Part shown: positions 10,961 through 22,555 of the stretch, piece after piece
Layout: every line of letters starts with the position of its first letter
Numbering within the stretch: position 1 is the stretch's first letter
Origin: Cheiracanthium punctorium
Taxonomy: Eukaryota; Arthropoda; Arachnida; Araneae; Cheiracanthiidae
DNA: 64,000 bases
Assembly (NCBI GenBank): GCA_038373885.1
Contig: JAWZYV010012277.1
Span: 62,001-126,000, forward strand
Reading direction: 5' to 3'
Made by a program: the position numbers and the translations under genes
The notes under the pieces: generated by a model
Databases searched by the model: none
Seen by the model: only the letters and a program-made list of their open reading frames with translations
What the model was told of the DNA's origin: nothing

Positions 10961-12131
10961 TCTCTCTATTCTAAAATAAATAAATAAATAAATAAATAAG
11001 GCGCTGCCACTGTCAAAAGCTTGTCACGCTACTCTCCGAAACCGTGGGAAGTTGAGTTTTGACGAAGGTGTCCACGGATTTGAAAAATTCCGGGAAAGCC
11101 ATTCCGCTGATTATTAAATATTGAAATTAGAATTATTTTAGAATATATTAATAAAAAACTGAAAAAAATGAGCTGCCAGGTTTGGAAATTTTCGCCAGCA
11201 TAAAATCATTTATGCCTTTGCAACAAACCAAGAAAGCTATTCCAAGTACTCAGAATCACGTGAAATTGACAAACATGAAGTAGAATCACTCCAAATAAAA
11301 AAATTATAAGAAATAAGTAAGTCATAGGGTGTTACACAAAGCTCACAATTTTCAAATAGTAAGTAAGTTCTCTTAGATAACAGGAGTTTAAAATTACAGA
11401 TTATCCGTTTTTCCAATGTAATATAACTAATTGTAGCTGATTTAAAAAGAGCCTTTTTTGGCATTAGGTACGATCCGGCAAAAGGCTGTCTCTCCAACAA
11501 GGGTGATCTTAAAATTGAAAAATAATTGAGATGCAGATTATAATAATGCCGGTTAGGTTCAGCTTGGGTATTTGCCCCCTCACTCCCGTTACCGAGTAGA
11601 GGTATTTGTCGGCGTTAACTATGCTATTATAGCAGTTTTAGAAGAGCTTGGATATTTGTCAGCACGGCAAGATGAAATACTTCGCACCGCTAAATACGCC
11701 AGTCTTTGGCTTATGCATATGGAGAATTGTTTTCATGGCAGACTTACATGTAAAGTGATTATCAAGTATGCGTATGTGTAAATCGTGAAATAACGGAAGC
11801 CGCCATTGGTGGAAAGGCATTCTAGTTGTTCCGTAGTTTTTAGCCAAAAAAAAAAAAAAAAAAAAAAAAAAACATATGAATCACTGCTTTTTTTTTTTTT
11901 TTACACACTTAATGTGAACTGACGATTAACTATAGGCATGCATAAATCGCCAAATTATGAAAAACTACCCTGGGTAGCAAATAGCAAGGTATTTCACAGA
12001 TTTTACATATTTAAATACATTACATTCTATATGATCCAATCTTCGGGTTTTGACTGTGAAGATTACGCCTTTTTTACTTATTGCCCAGTACGAACAGCGA
12101 GCGTAGCGAGTCTAGGGGCTTTAGCCCTTGG
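10961..12131 (+). mobile_element. Helitron-like non-autonomous element, copy A
   Basis: Starts TCTCTCTATTCTAAAA directly after an A, and ends after a GC-rich hairpin (GGGGCTTTAGCCC) with TTGG followed by T. The homologous copy B (52954-54264) ends in CTAG followed by T, so the A|TC...CTRR|T arrangement of Helitrons fits, with the CTAG mutated here. Shared blocks run through the whole length (AAACCGTGGG, GAAAAATTCC, TATTAATAAAAAACTGAAAA, GCGAGC.TAGCGAGTCT). A (AAAT)n patch near 10975-11000 and A/T runs near 11850-11900 lie inside. No Rep/helicase coding sequence is present. Confidence 0.7.
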
Positions 12132-12231
12132 TGTACTTAATAGAAAAACGAACTAGTCACTGAAACTGAAAAAGTTGGCAGAAATCATTGTGATCATTCC
12201 TGCGAATCAGTCACAGATTTATTCGTAGGTA

Positions 12232-12944
12232 CTCAGGCCCGGACTGGGAGGGTAGGGGCCCGCCGAGGGTGGGGGCCCACCCGTCTGCAGACAGTCGGTC
12301 ACCCTGGCCAGGGTACAGTCGACGCTCTTTTCTACGAAATTTTTTCTTTTTAACGGATACTTGCGATTTTATTAACTAGCGAATGATCTTGAATACACTC
12401 CCACAGACGATTTTACGAACTATTTGAGTTGGCTCGACGAATTCGTATAAACGGGCATCGACTATATTTCTTGATGGTATGCTCTGTGATCTTCGTGGTA
12501 ATAAATTTTTATAAATAAAAATGAAAATTTGTTTGTTTGTATCGGATGCAAATCCACACAGTTTGACCAATCGGCTTTAAATTTTACTCAAATATGTAAA
12601 AGACAAGGCAAATTTTGTTCATCTTTGACACTCTCATAATCCATCCATTTCCCAATCTTTAAGCGATTTTTCGTAATTTTTACGTCTATAAAGCTCTCCC
12701 GATATCCCAATTTGTAAGATAGTGAGTCATGTGACGACATGTAAAAGTTAGCTATCGTAAGTGAGATCTACGTCATTTTGATGCCACGAGTTTAAAACTG
12801 CACTAGGAACTCAATTCGCTTATGAGGTTTATTATGTTTCACGAGCAAAATAATAAGCTTCCGCGGTATCAGTGCCGTAAAAATAGGGAGGCATGGCGGC
12901 GCGAATGCCCGGGGCCCCCACAATCCATACAGCTATTTTCCCAA

Positions 12945-12975
<31 letters not shown>

Positions 12976-13823
12976 TTTATAACTTTTCAGATTTGCGCAT
13001 CTAATATTCTAAACGGATCCCCTAGCACTGTTTAGGCAGAAAACAAATAAGCTGCTTACTGCTTACAAAACAGCTAACAGCTCACAAACAGACCCGCTGT
13101 ATTACGATATGTACTATGTACAGCACATATGTACCAGTTACATTTATAATGCCAGTATTTTTAGAGTCAAAGTTCTTTAACTAATGACCTTGTGTTCCCT
13201 TTATTTGTATTCTAGATAAACATGATCTGGGCCTCAAAAAGTCACTCTGAAGCAAACATTCCTTTTGGGGGCCCCCCTCTTATTTCTTAAAATTATCATA
13301 TCACTTAAGTAATTTCAATCAAAAGGCCTGTTATTTCTTTTTGTTGTAATTATTACTTACAAACATTTTATGCACTTCCAAAGAATGAGCAGATGCATAA
13401 TCACTGGTGTACACTAACTTCCTGTAAGACAAGGGAGTATGGAAGTAATGTTATGTTAAAAGTGTGTTCAGCCCCCCCCCCCCTCCTAGATCTCTAAAAT
13501 AGTTAAATATAATTTTTAGGCGCGTAAGCCTTATATAATTTTCAAATATTACATATTCTAATATTCTATTCCCTCTAAATTCCTCAGTAAGAGGCAGGGC
13601 CTGATTTCTGGGAGGGCATTCGGGGCAAGCGCCCGAGCCCCAAATTGTTCTCTAAACATTTGTAAATTTTGAATAAGTTTTCCAAAGAGGGGGCTCCCAA
13701 TGAAGCTTTTGCCCAGTGCTCCCAAATCGACAAATCGGTTCCTGAAGAGGCCCCTTTTAAATCTCGAAAATTAAATCCCCTTTTAAATAGCCGAGGGCCC
13801 CCAAGAGAGCCAGTCCGGGCCTG
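12232..13823. repeat. Segment bounded by inverted CAGGCCCGGACTGG ends
   Basis: CAGGCCCGGACTGG near 12234 and its complement CCAGTCCGGGCCTG at 13810-13823 bracket a 1.59-kb stretch with GC-rich ends. Such ends are typical of hAT-like non-autonomous elements, but no target duplication is evident, so it may be two elements or a composite. Positions 13490-13600 reappear inverted at about 23310-23405. A (CT)n tract lies at about 12947-12966 and a C run near 13472. Confidence 0.5.
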
Positions 13824-13923
13824 GTACACCAGTATAAAAGTCACCAATGCCTTCAAACCTCGTCGAAAAAGTCCGTGGGGACAGTGTACGGGAGCTGGTG
13901 TTCGCCCTCTCCTGTAGGTTAAT

Positions 13924-14483
13924 GTGACAACAAAAACACGTAGACCCAGATAAATCTATAATAAAGCTGACCTTAATAAGATGTTAAAGATAAAGTTTTC
14001 TCAACTATAATGTTATGGTGTCTGAAGTACGAAGACCCACAATTCTGGCCTACCGCGCAGTTGCGATCTAGTGGTCTGGAGTTTATCCATATGCGTTAGC
14101 ATCCCTTAAAAAGTCCTCCGCCCGAGGCACTCTCCCTCGAGCAGGCTTGCCTTAAAATTATACAGCAAAAATCGGGAAAAGCTAAAAATTATCTTCTCAT
14201 CTGAAAAATGTTTAACGAGTAACACACAAAATTTCCCCGAGTTAATAGATTATTTAAATGTTGAATAAGGGGGAGAGTAGCATCAGCGAGAAGGCCATGC
14301 AATCAAGGAGGGGGGGGCGGACCTCTCTATAGTGAGTTTCAAACCTCTACCTTCATTGTCCCACAGGCTACCTGCTACCTGTGTGATAGAGTAAATATTC
14401 TCCAGAATAATGATGCTTAGTTTTTTTAAATAGTAATGTGATTCATCTTCTGCAACATGGTCTTCTTATTTCATTTTTTTTAG
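13924..14483. other. Sequence upstream of the first visible CUB exon
   Basis: Presumed intron of the CUB gene (inference), because the exon at 14484 starts in the middle of a codon. No upstream exon, signal peptide or promoter could be identified. Confidence 0.4.
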
Positions 14484-14738
14484 GTAAAATTTCCCAACAG
14501 TGTGATCAAACAATAAAAGAATCGCATGGTAGGATAACATCTCCAGGATTTCCAGGGCCTTTTGGTCCTAATTACAAATGCACTTATAGAATATTTCGTC
14601 CTGATCCTTCAGTGTGCCAACTAGAGTTGGAATTCTTAACCTTCAGCATGGGGAAACACAACCCTCCAGGCTGCCACAGTGGAGCTTACCTTGAATTACC
14701 AGGGAAAAACAGATTATGCCAAGAATTGAATGGAAAAA
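14484..14738 (+). CDS. CUB-domain gene, exon with N-terminal half of CUB 1
   Basis: An exon of 255 bp between a TTTTTTTTAG acceptor (AG at 14482-14483) and a GTAAGT donor at 14739. It opens with two bases that complete a split codon and closes with one base, so both introns are phase 1. It encodes KISQQCDQTIKESHGRITSP and onward: the first Cys, the SPGFPGPFGPNYKCTY block with the second Cys that starts CUB domains, a CQLELEFLTFSM strand, then GCHSGAYLEL and LCQELNGK. CUB domains are extracellular beta-sandwich modules of about 110 residues that bind proteins or sugars. The exon supplies about two thirds of the first module. The 5' end of the gene is not found, so a signal peptide is expected but not shown. 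Confidence 0.8.
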
Positions 14739-15104
14739 GTAAGTTTCAGCCTTATATAATCTTAAAAAATTATTTCCTATTTTTGCAATAACCAATCAGA
14801 GACAGAATTATTAATATTAGTTATCGATTTTATTTTTAAAAAAATTCATAAATATTTAATAACATTTATTATATCTGCATTCAATAGAACTTTCATATTT
14901 TTGACTTATTCAAGACGCATTCAAAGCCCACATTCGTTTTCTCGCATTTCGTCCGTTGTGGACAAGTCCTTTTTCACCAGTTTTCTTTCTTTTTTTAAAG
15001 CATTTGGGTGCTTTTAATTTCAGACAACGATTTTTGTCTACTCAAGAAAAGGCGTTTTTCATTCCAAGGGTTACCGATAGCAAGGGATAGGTAAATGTCA
15101 AAAG

Positions 15105-15215
15105 TCGCCAAGATTTGAAATTTTTCTCCAGTGGGACAGACCAGTTTGGCGCCAAAAAATAAATCCCCAAAACTGAGCCCAGCTTGGCGATATCTCTATA
15201 TTTGGCTAGAAATTG
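15105..15215 (+). repeat. Dispersed TCGCCAAG-type repeat fragment in CUB intron
   Basis: Matches 6850-6975 in the same orientation and 10553-10640 inverted (AAATAAATCCCCAAAACTGA and GGCGATATCTCT). No ends visible. Confidence 0.5.
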
Positions 15216-15391
15216 AGAAACTCTATTGCTCGTTTTTATAGGAATATTAATTAGCATCTATATTAGTGTAAGATGAGGTCTAGTTGGAATAGGTGAAGTA
15301 TACGAAAAACACTTAAAATACATTTTATGTGTGTTTTTTCACACAGTTTTTATTTATTTTAGGTGAAGTATAGTTGGAATAAGCAAGGCAA

Positions 15392-15516
15392 AGATTGTAA
15401 AACAGTTTTAGTAGGCAATTTTAATACAGATTTCAATTTTCAAGAAGTATTTATAGAACAAGAAAGACAAATACAGCACACTCATGTATTATGATATCCT
15501 TTTTAACTTAATGGAA
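15392..15516 (+). repeat. Dispersed repeat, copy 3 (endonuclease-like remnant)
   Basis: Inverted relative to the copies at 3472-3720 and 9207-9472. Here the plus strand reads DCKTVLVGNFNTDFN, with the GDFN aspartate site occupied by Asn. It ends with AACTTAATGGAA, the complement of the start of copy 2. Confidence 0.6.
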
Positions 15517-16076
15517 GAAAGAAAACAAACAGGGTCTATGCATGAATTATCATACGCTTTTAATAAGCTCTAATGTATAGCACATTAGAGTGTATTTAAA
15601 ATACGAGGTTTCAGATTTTCTTTTGTTTTTTTAAAGTGTATGGTAATGAAAGTATTTGGTTAAAATCAGTGGGACCATCTTGGATTTTGCATCGTTAATA
15701 TTTTTCAAACTCCTTCAGTGTGCATGCAGATAGTGATAGCGAAAGAATTAACAAGATGGAAACTATAAGCAATATGGCTATCAAGTTTTGCATAACGCTG
15801 TTCGTAGAATAAAAATAATGCATACTTTATGCGAATCATCTTAATTCTGAACCAAATGAAAATGAGGTTATTCCATGTAATTGATGAAACAAAAAATCGC
15901 TAATATGTTTACCACAAGTAGTATTACAAAGTTAAAAATGTTCTTAATGTAGTATACACGGTGATCCTGTAATTTGTTTTTAGTATTCTGTAAAGCATAT
16001 TCCTTTCTTATGCCTGTGTTGTTTGATTTCTTAACTAGGTATCTGTGTGATACACAAACTATTTTTTCCTTTTCAG

Positions 16077-16202
16077 TGATAATAAAAGTCTCCGAATTTA
16101 AAGATCCAGTCGTTTTTCACTTTCAGAGTGACAGCCAGACTTCTGGTCGAGGATTTGAAATTCTGATGGACCAAGTACCAAACACCTGCCCAGGATATAG
16201 TG
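16077..16202 (+). CDS. CUB-domain gene, exon completing CUB 1
   Basis: A 126-bp exon after CTTTTCAG; the donor is GTAATT at 16203. The phase again fits 1/1, with a Met codon formed across the upstream junction. It reads IIKVSEFKDPVVFHFQSDSQ then SGRGFEILMDQVPNTCPGYS. The pattern of an F.SD...GRGF.I strand pair is the classic end of a CUB domain and joins well to the previous exon. Intron 1 (14739-16076) carries repeat fragments at 15105-15215 and 15392-15516. Confidence 0.8.
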
Positions 16203-16962
16203 GTAATTTTTTCATGAGTTTATGCTGAAAAAAAAACTATATAAAATTAATGAATTTGAAAAAAAAAAATTATAGCAAATGAAAGATGAAAATCAACTTA
16301 TCACAACAGAATCAATAATTTCAGCAATGTTTTTAGATACAGCAGAAGTATTAACAATTATTAGGCATTAACTGTGTTTTTGTACTTTGTGCCATGTGGG
16401 AATTAAATGTGAGTTTATAGTTCTAATTGTTATAAAAATTATGCTGCTAAAACTAAATATAGTTGAATGAAGTTAATGAATGATTATACTGATACTGTAT
16501 TCCCATACTGAAATTTGATTTGGGTATTATCAGTCTTTGCTATAGTGAGATTTTTGCTGTAATGGACTTTGCTAAAATGAGACTTGACTGTATTTATTCA
16601 GCCTACATCTAGTGAGGAGCTAAGTTTCCCTCTATTGGCACTCACTGAACCCTAGTCCATCTTAAGCAGTACATACGAGCCTGGTTCACTTGTTTGATAT
16701 AACTGCCTCTTAGCTTACCAGATGTGCTGTTCCAAAATCTGGTAAGGAGAATAAGAGGAATAGTTATAGGGGTTTTGATGTCACCAATTATTTAAGATGT
16801 AAAAGAAAACTTTCGAGGTTTGAGCATGAGTGCTTTTTACATATGCAGCTATTGTGTTGCTTCTGAGTCTAAAATACCAAACAATATTTATAGTTGACAA
16901 AAAGATATGTAATTAACAGATAAATTATTAAAATCTCCAACAATTAAAATTTTATCTTGCAG

Positions 16963-17226
16963 TTCATCCCGAGCTCCCAAATTCAGTGAAGCGCTGTTTT
17001 CAAGAAGTAACATCGCACTCAGGATATTTTAGTTCATCAAATATCCATACACACTTTCCCCTCGGAATGCCAATGTGGTGTGAATTTGTAATTCGCCGGG
17101 CAGATCCCACAGTTTGCAGAATAAAAATGCAAATCTCTTCAAGGAGTTTTCTGAATCTACCTTGCATCAACAATTTCATTCATCTTCCAAATGGCGAAAA
17201 GATGTGTGTTTCAGTTACAGAGAGAA
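16963..17226 (+). CDS. CUB-domain gene, exon with start of second CUB-like module
   Basis: A 264-bp exon after TTATCTTGCAG, with a GTGAGT donor at 17227 and phase 1 at both ends. It reads VHPELPNSVKRCFQEVTSHS, then GYFSSSNIHTHFPLGMPMWC, EFVIRRADPTVCRIKMQISS and LPNGEKMCVSVTER. The spacing Cys ... G.F.S ... Y/F P ... W C .F.I repeats the plan of the first CUB module, so this is a second, more divergent CUB domain. A poly-T stretch just after the donor is intronic. Confidence 0.78.
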
Positions 17227-18832
17227 GTGAGTATAATGCATTCGGTCTAATTTTTTTTTTTTTTTTTAATACTCATTACTAAAAAGTAAAGATGTCTAAG
17301 GTGTGAAACCTATCATCGGAGTGGCAAATCAATGAATTGCTGAAGAACACCTAGCACACCAAAAAATAAAATAAAATAAACTCAGCCAGAGAAAAAGATT
17401 GTGTATTTGAAAGACATTTAATAATGAATGCTTCAGAAAACTAGAAAATGATTAAATATTTTTGATTTCATTATTTTGTGGAGTAAACCAAACTATACAA
17501 TTAAAATGCACATGGCTCTTATCATAAGGAAAGCAAAGTATATACCCAAGAGCTTAGAACAAAAACTTCCAAAAAAATAATTATTATTTCATAGAATTTT
17601 TATTATTATTATGACAGCTGATTTAAATACAGTTCATATCTATTTAAATGCTGCATATTGACGATGTGATACAAATTTAAATATAGCTTCTGTTATATAA
17701 ACGAAATGCCATAATATCCAACTACACAATCATTTGCTAATGGTCCAACAATGGTTATCAGTACAATGAAGAACCTGTCTCTTAGCCAACCAGATGTTTA
17801 CAGTTAAAGTGAAAAATGCGGACAAAATGTCACCAAATTCGGAGAAAAAACCAAATTTAGCTTGACAAGAAATTACAAAACCACATGTTATCCAACAAGA
17901 ATTTTAGATTCATGACTCTAAATCAAATTAACCAATTCACATGCAATAAAATGCAAACTTATATTTATTGCATAAAACATTAATTTAGTTTTAGATTAAA
18001 ATTAAGTAGTTTTACTGTCAGTATGGTACACTGTTTTTGTTATTCGACATTAGTACTACAGTTTATTTTCCCACCCCCCTTCTTTTCTTCAATTCAACCA
18101 CAGAATTATTGATTGCTAATGTTATGCCTCAGTGACAGCATTTGGCATCTCTAGAGATCGAGAACGCTAAGGAAGAAAGAAAATAATATGCCCAAATTGC
18201 TCAAATAAAAGTTTTCTGTACCCTACTTTAAAGCTATAGATAATATGCCATTTAAGAGGCAGTAAATTACATAGTTTTTTGCCTCTCTGTTGTGAAATTA
18301 AAGCATTCATTATATTTTTAACTTCAGTTTAAAAGTAACTTTAAAACCATTTCAATATAACTTTGGATTCTGATGTCAGTCAGTGGCAAAACTACAGTGC
18401 ATATTTAAAGCATCATCATGTAGAACGACAGTTCTACTAGTGACGCAGCTAGCCCCAACCAAACAACCGTAAAATCTCGCGGCACTTATATATGCAGCCA
18501 GTTTTTGAATTTCTTTGTTATTCTCTTGTGGATCTCGGAATCCGCTCTAACAAATTTTTTACAATTAATATATGATTTTAATCAGTGCCAAATTCGATGA
18601 GTGACGCCGCCGGTTAAGCTAGGAAAACTCGTTTTTTTTTATTTAATCCAGTTCAAAGAGGGAACTATTTAACCCGCGTAAGGAAATACGGAAAATGATC
18701 TCGTTTGGGAGGCGGTAAACAAGACAGGGAGCAGGAATACAGTGCTGTAGATCCGTGACAAGATTTGTACAAGTTACCTTATAACTGAAAAAACACTCAA
18801 AATACTGGTGTTAAACGATAAAGTAATTAAAA

Positions 18833-19056
18833 AACTTTGTAAAAAACACACATAAGAAGTAAAAGGAAAAAGGATACGCGTTTCGTTCAAAAATTGTTTT
18901 GAACTTCTTCAGTCCAAGCTCTTCGACGTAAAGAACACAGGTTACACCTGTGTTCTTTACGTCGAAGAGCTTGGGACTGAAGAAGTTCAAAACAATTTTT
19001 GAACGAAACGCGTATCCTTTTTCCTTTTACTTCTTATGTGTGTTTTTTACAAAGTT
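18833..19056. mobile_element. Palindromic element with hammerhead-like motif, copy 1
   Basis: A near-perfect palindrome of 224 bp, centred at about 18945, with arms of about 110 bp. Each arm reads, outward from the centre, CTGAAGA, then GTTCAAAA-CAAT-TTTTGAAC, then GAAAC and GCGTATCC (plus strand 18977-19017; minus strand in the left arm 18914-18872). The left flank from 18789 (ACACTCAAAATACTGGTG) matches the right flank of copy 2 in inverted orientation. The CTGANGA - stem - GAAA order is the conserved core of hammerhead ribozymes; whether it cleaves is not known. Confidence 0.65.
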
Positions 19057-20469
19057 ACCTTATATCCTAAACCAGTTCGGTCGTAGACAGCTGGTACCTT
19101 TCGCTTCGTCTTTCTGATCAGATAACTTAGGTTGTGTACCCGACGTCGCCCTTTTGCGAGATGAGCTTTGTGTTACTGTCGTTTTTGTTTTATTTAATTT
19201 TAAAAAATAGTAACAGATTATTACATACTTCACTTATTTTTTCTGTAATTTATTTTGCTATAATTAATAATTAAAAATAGTTAAGACTTTGAATTAAAAA
19301 AAAATAATTAATTTAAGTATTTTTTGGTAAAACTCCTTCCTAACTTTTTCTTTAAGTATCTCGTTTCCCTAGTATTTTGATAGCCATTTCTAATTAAATG
19401 AAGTCTTTATTTTTCTAATATTATTAATTCTATTTGGAAAATTCAATATATAATTAATATTTCAATGGATTTTTTTTTTCTCTTCAGAAAGCTCATACAA
19501 TTAATTAATAATAATTATTTAGTATTCAAATGAAAATAAATAGTAGTTTTACATACTAACTAGTTTTAATAATAATTCTTTTACTCTTCATGTATATATA
19601 AAATTTATTGAAATTATTGAATTATAATTTTAAAAAACCAATATTTTTTTCAAATCTTAGGTTTTTCTCATTTTAATTTTTAATCCTTTAAATACCAGAT
19701 TTAAAATTTTGTTCAATACTTTTCAGATAGAAATTTGATTAATTAATCTAAATTTATGCATGCACTATATTTTGTATTAGACATTTAAAGGCCGGAGATG
19801 GCATCTAAAACAAGATGTTGTGCCCACCCGAGCCGAGTTGATAAGATACTGAAGATGGTAGATAACTGAAGTATGAAGGTCCAGAGTTCTTGTTTACTGG
19901 ATGGCTGATAATCTAAAAATTCGGAGTTTTGGACGGTTTTTCTCACGATGTAACGTAAATACGCTTCAGAAGCACTAAAAAAGTCAACTGCGCAAGACCC
20001 TTATTCTTGAACTGGTAGTTCATCTAAACGTTCTCTAAAAAAATGAAATTATCAACTGATAAAAAAAACAAACATAGTATGAAGTTAGTTTTCTAAAAAG
20101 CGACATAAAACCAATTATAAACAATAATTTTTTGAGTAATTTTCTATTTTATTATTAATGATTATAGTCATTAATTAATTGAATCAACAATTTTGAGATG
20201 TATCATTAACTTAGTTAAAAACTTAGTGTATCATAATATAGTTAAATTTTTAACTTAGAGATAGGTTTAAACTGAAAGCAAACATTGCATTAATAGATTA
20301 CATTGCATTAAAATAATAGAATGAGTAACTAGATTATCATTAATTAAGAACGAGTTTATTAAATTAATAATTTTAACGAAACTTAACTTACGGTTATCGT
20401 TAAACTGAATGCAAATTAATGAATCACAATGCATTAAAACAATAGAACCAATAGTTATATATTGTTGAA

Positions 20470-20686
20470 TTACGGCCGATTAGCTACACATAGGCTCTAA
20501 GCCGAGACGTGGGGTGCCCTCCGTTGGGGTCTTTCTAAGGGGTCCTAACCCGTATTTACGCTGTTTTGGAGGAAACCACGGAAAACTCCAAACGATTAGG
20601 TCGGCGGACGCAACCTGATTTCGAACCAGGCACCTTCGGTCTCCCAGTTCAGAGCGCTATGCGCTCGGCCACTGATGGGGCCTAAT
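20470..20686 (-). repeat. tRNA-derived SINE-like repeat
   Basis: On the minus strand the head looks like a tRNA: TGGCCGAGCGCATAGCGCTC resembles an A box with D arm, and GGTTCGAAATC a B box (20618-20631 region). After the head comes a tail with TTTTCCGTGGTTTCCTCC and GGTTAGGACCCCTTAGAAAG. A second, headless copy of the tail lies at 29625-29712. Internal Pol III promoter boxes plus an unrelated tail are the hallmark of SINEs. Confidence 0.65.
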
Positions 20687-21069
20687 AGTTATATAATTAT
20701 AGTAAAAAAGTTAACTATAGTAAAAATTACGTTTAGCATTAAACTGAATGCAAATTTATGAAATAAAATCAAAGATGGTGGCAGGGATACTAATCTGTAC
20801 TCGACCCAAATTATAAATAGAAAATTACTCAAAAAATTATTGAATATAATCAGTATTATGTCTCTTCTTATAAAATTCTAACAAAAATATGTCAATTTTC
20901 TGTTGCATGTTACAAAAGAACTTGCTGTGACTTTTTAATCAAATACTCTGATACTGCATGAAAACAGGTTTGTATATTTATTTACATAACTTAGTGTCAA
21001 GCAAACTTCCGAAATTCGCCCTTGAAACTAATTTATTATCTTCTGACCATACCCTTAAAAAGTAATGAT

Positions 21070-21798
21070 ATCCCCATGCAAAAACCCTTAACTGGTTAAA
21101 AATTTGTGACGCAGCATTTTAGTTTATAGCTCTATGAATTTTAAATATGGCTCTTAAAAATAATGATATCAAATTTTGAGTGAAGCCCTGCTGGGAATTT
21201 TAAAGATTTGTTTTTAAATTCCATTACAGTTACTTTCGTTTTATTTTCTAAAGAAGATTTACGCATTTAAGCAATGCTTTTAATTATGAAATACACTGTC
21301 AAATATATCGCACTTTCACTGAGTCTATATAATGTATTCAAATGAATTTATTTCAATAATTTAATTTATCTTTTGCGTCACGCTATCCAAAAGGACAAGC
21401 AAAATTTTCATATACATTTCACTTAGATTGGTTACTATGACACTAACTAAATATTTACGTAAACTTTACTTACCCTTTTGGATAGCGTGACGCAAAAGAT
21501 AAATTAAATTATTGAAATAAATTCATTTGAATACATTATATAGACTCAGTGAAAGTGTGATATATTTGACAGTGTATTTCATAATTAAAAGCATTGCTTA
21601 AATGCGTAAATCTTCTTTAGAAAATAAAACGAAAGTAACTGTAATGGAATTTAAAAACAAATCTTTAAAATTCCCAGCAGGGCATCACTCAAAATTTGAT
21701 ATCATTATTTTTAAGAGCCATATTTAAAATTCATAGAGCTATAAACTAAAATGCTGCGTCACAAATTTTTAACCAGTTAAGGGTTTTTGCATGGGGAT
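21070..21798. repeat. Large near-identical inverted duplication
   Basis: The left arm 21070-21394 and right arm 21474-21798 are reverse complements over 325 bp with only about two mismatches seen, around a 79-bp spacer. No coding capacity and no known terminal motif. It lies within the last CUB-gene intron. Confidence 0.85.
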
Positions 21799-22377
21799 TT
21801 TCTATACTACTAAAAGTTGGTGTCCTTATTTAAATCTGCCAGAACTTGGCGGCAGATTCAATTAAGATTAAGGAGCTCACCAGTAAAGTGTTCAAATTGA
21901 ACCGATCTCCATTGTAACTGCATCAACTTCTGCTTAAAGATTTTTCAGTACTCTTAAAAAGAGTGAAAATATTTGCTCATGAACAGGACTCAGAAACACA
22001 TGTCAATTACTCCTTAATACTTTCTGGATGGCAGCTGAATTTTGCAGAAGTTACTGCAGTCATGAAAACCGCCACTGTGCAAGTTATCTTCTGCACTCAA
22101 TTATAAGAGAATTTCTGTGTAGAACTGCAGAGACAAAATTTGTATTTGGCATTTAAGTTTGTTGCAGTAAATATTGGCCAACTGGCAGAATAACCCCTCC
22201 CCAATACTTTTCAAAATGCTGGCACGTTCCTGCACAAATATTATTTAATGTTGACGATGTTCAAGTGTTGTTAATGTGATGTGTAAATGTGAAATGTAAT
22301 TTTTGACGACAGCTGGCTGTGCCAGCTGTCATCAAAAAAGGGTCTCTAAATCTGTGGCACGCAATGAACGTTTCGAT

Positions 22378-22467
22378 CGTCCGCCATCTTGCTGGTAGTT
22401 AAGTCGAGCGATGGCAATGGCTGCCCTTTTTTCAGCATTGGGAAAGGGTTGTGCCTCAAAGGGTTAA
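22378..22467. repeat. Dispersed repeat shared with 9629-9723
   Basis: About 90 bp nearly identical to the other copy (CCGCCATCTTGCTGGTAG ... CTCAAAGGGTTA). Preceded by a hairpin at 22301-22337 (GACAGCTGGC-TGT-GCCAGCTGTC). Confidence 0.65.
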
Positions 22468-22555
22468 TTACTATTCATTTCATTGATGTGCTGTGATATT
22501 AATATTTCCTCCGTACAATAGTTTCACTATAATGAAAAATTATTTCTCATTTTAG

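Larger units (their letters stand above)
17227..22555 (+). other. Last intron of the CUB gene, repeat-filled
   Basis: The 5.3-kb intron is AT-rich and holds, in order: a palindrome at 18833-19056, a tRNA-derived SINE (minus) at 20470-20686, a 325-bp inverted duplication at 21070-21798, a 17-bp imperfect hairpin at 22301-22337 and a dispersed repeat at 22378-22467. No coding exon was recognised inside. Confidence 0.65.

Noticed and set aside
13584..13917. Overlapping open frames on both strands of about 80-90 codons
   Set aside because: They come from GC-rich repeat DNA bounded by CAGGCCCGGACTGG-type ends; composition explains the lack of stops.
21796..21835. TCTATACTACTAAAAG resembling a Helitron 5' end
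   Set aside because: No matching 3' end or homologous copy in the window; the resemblance is short.
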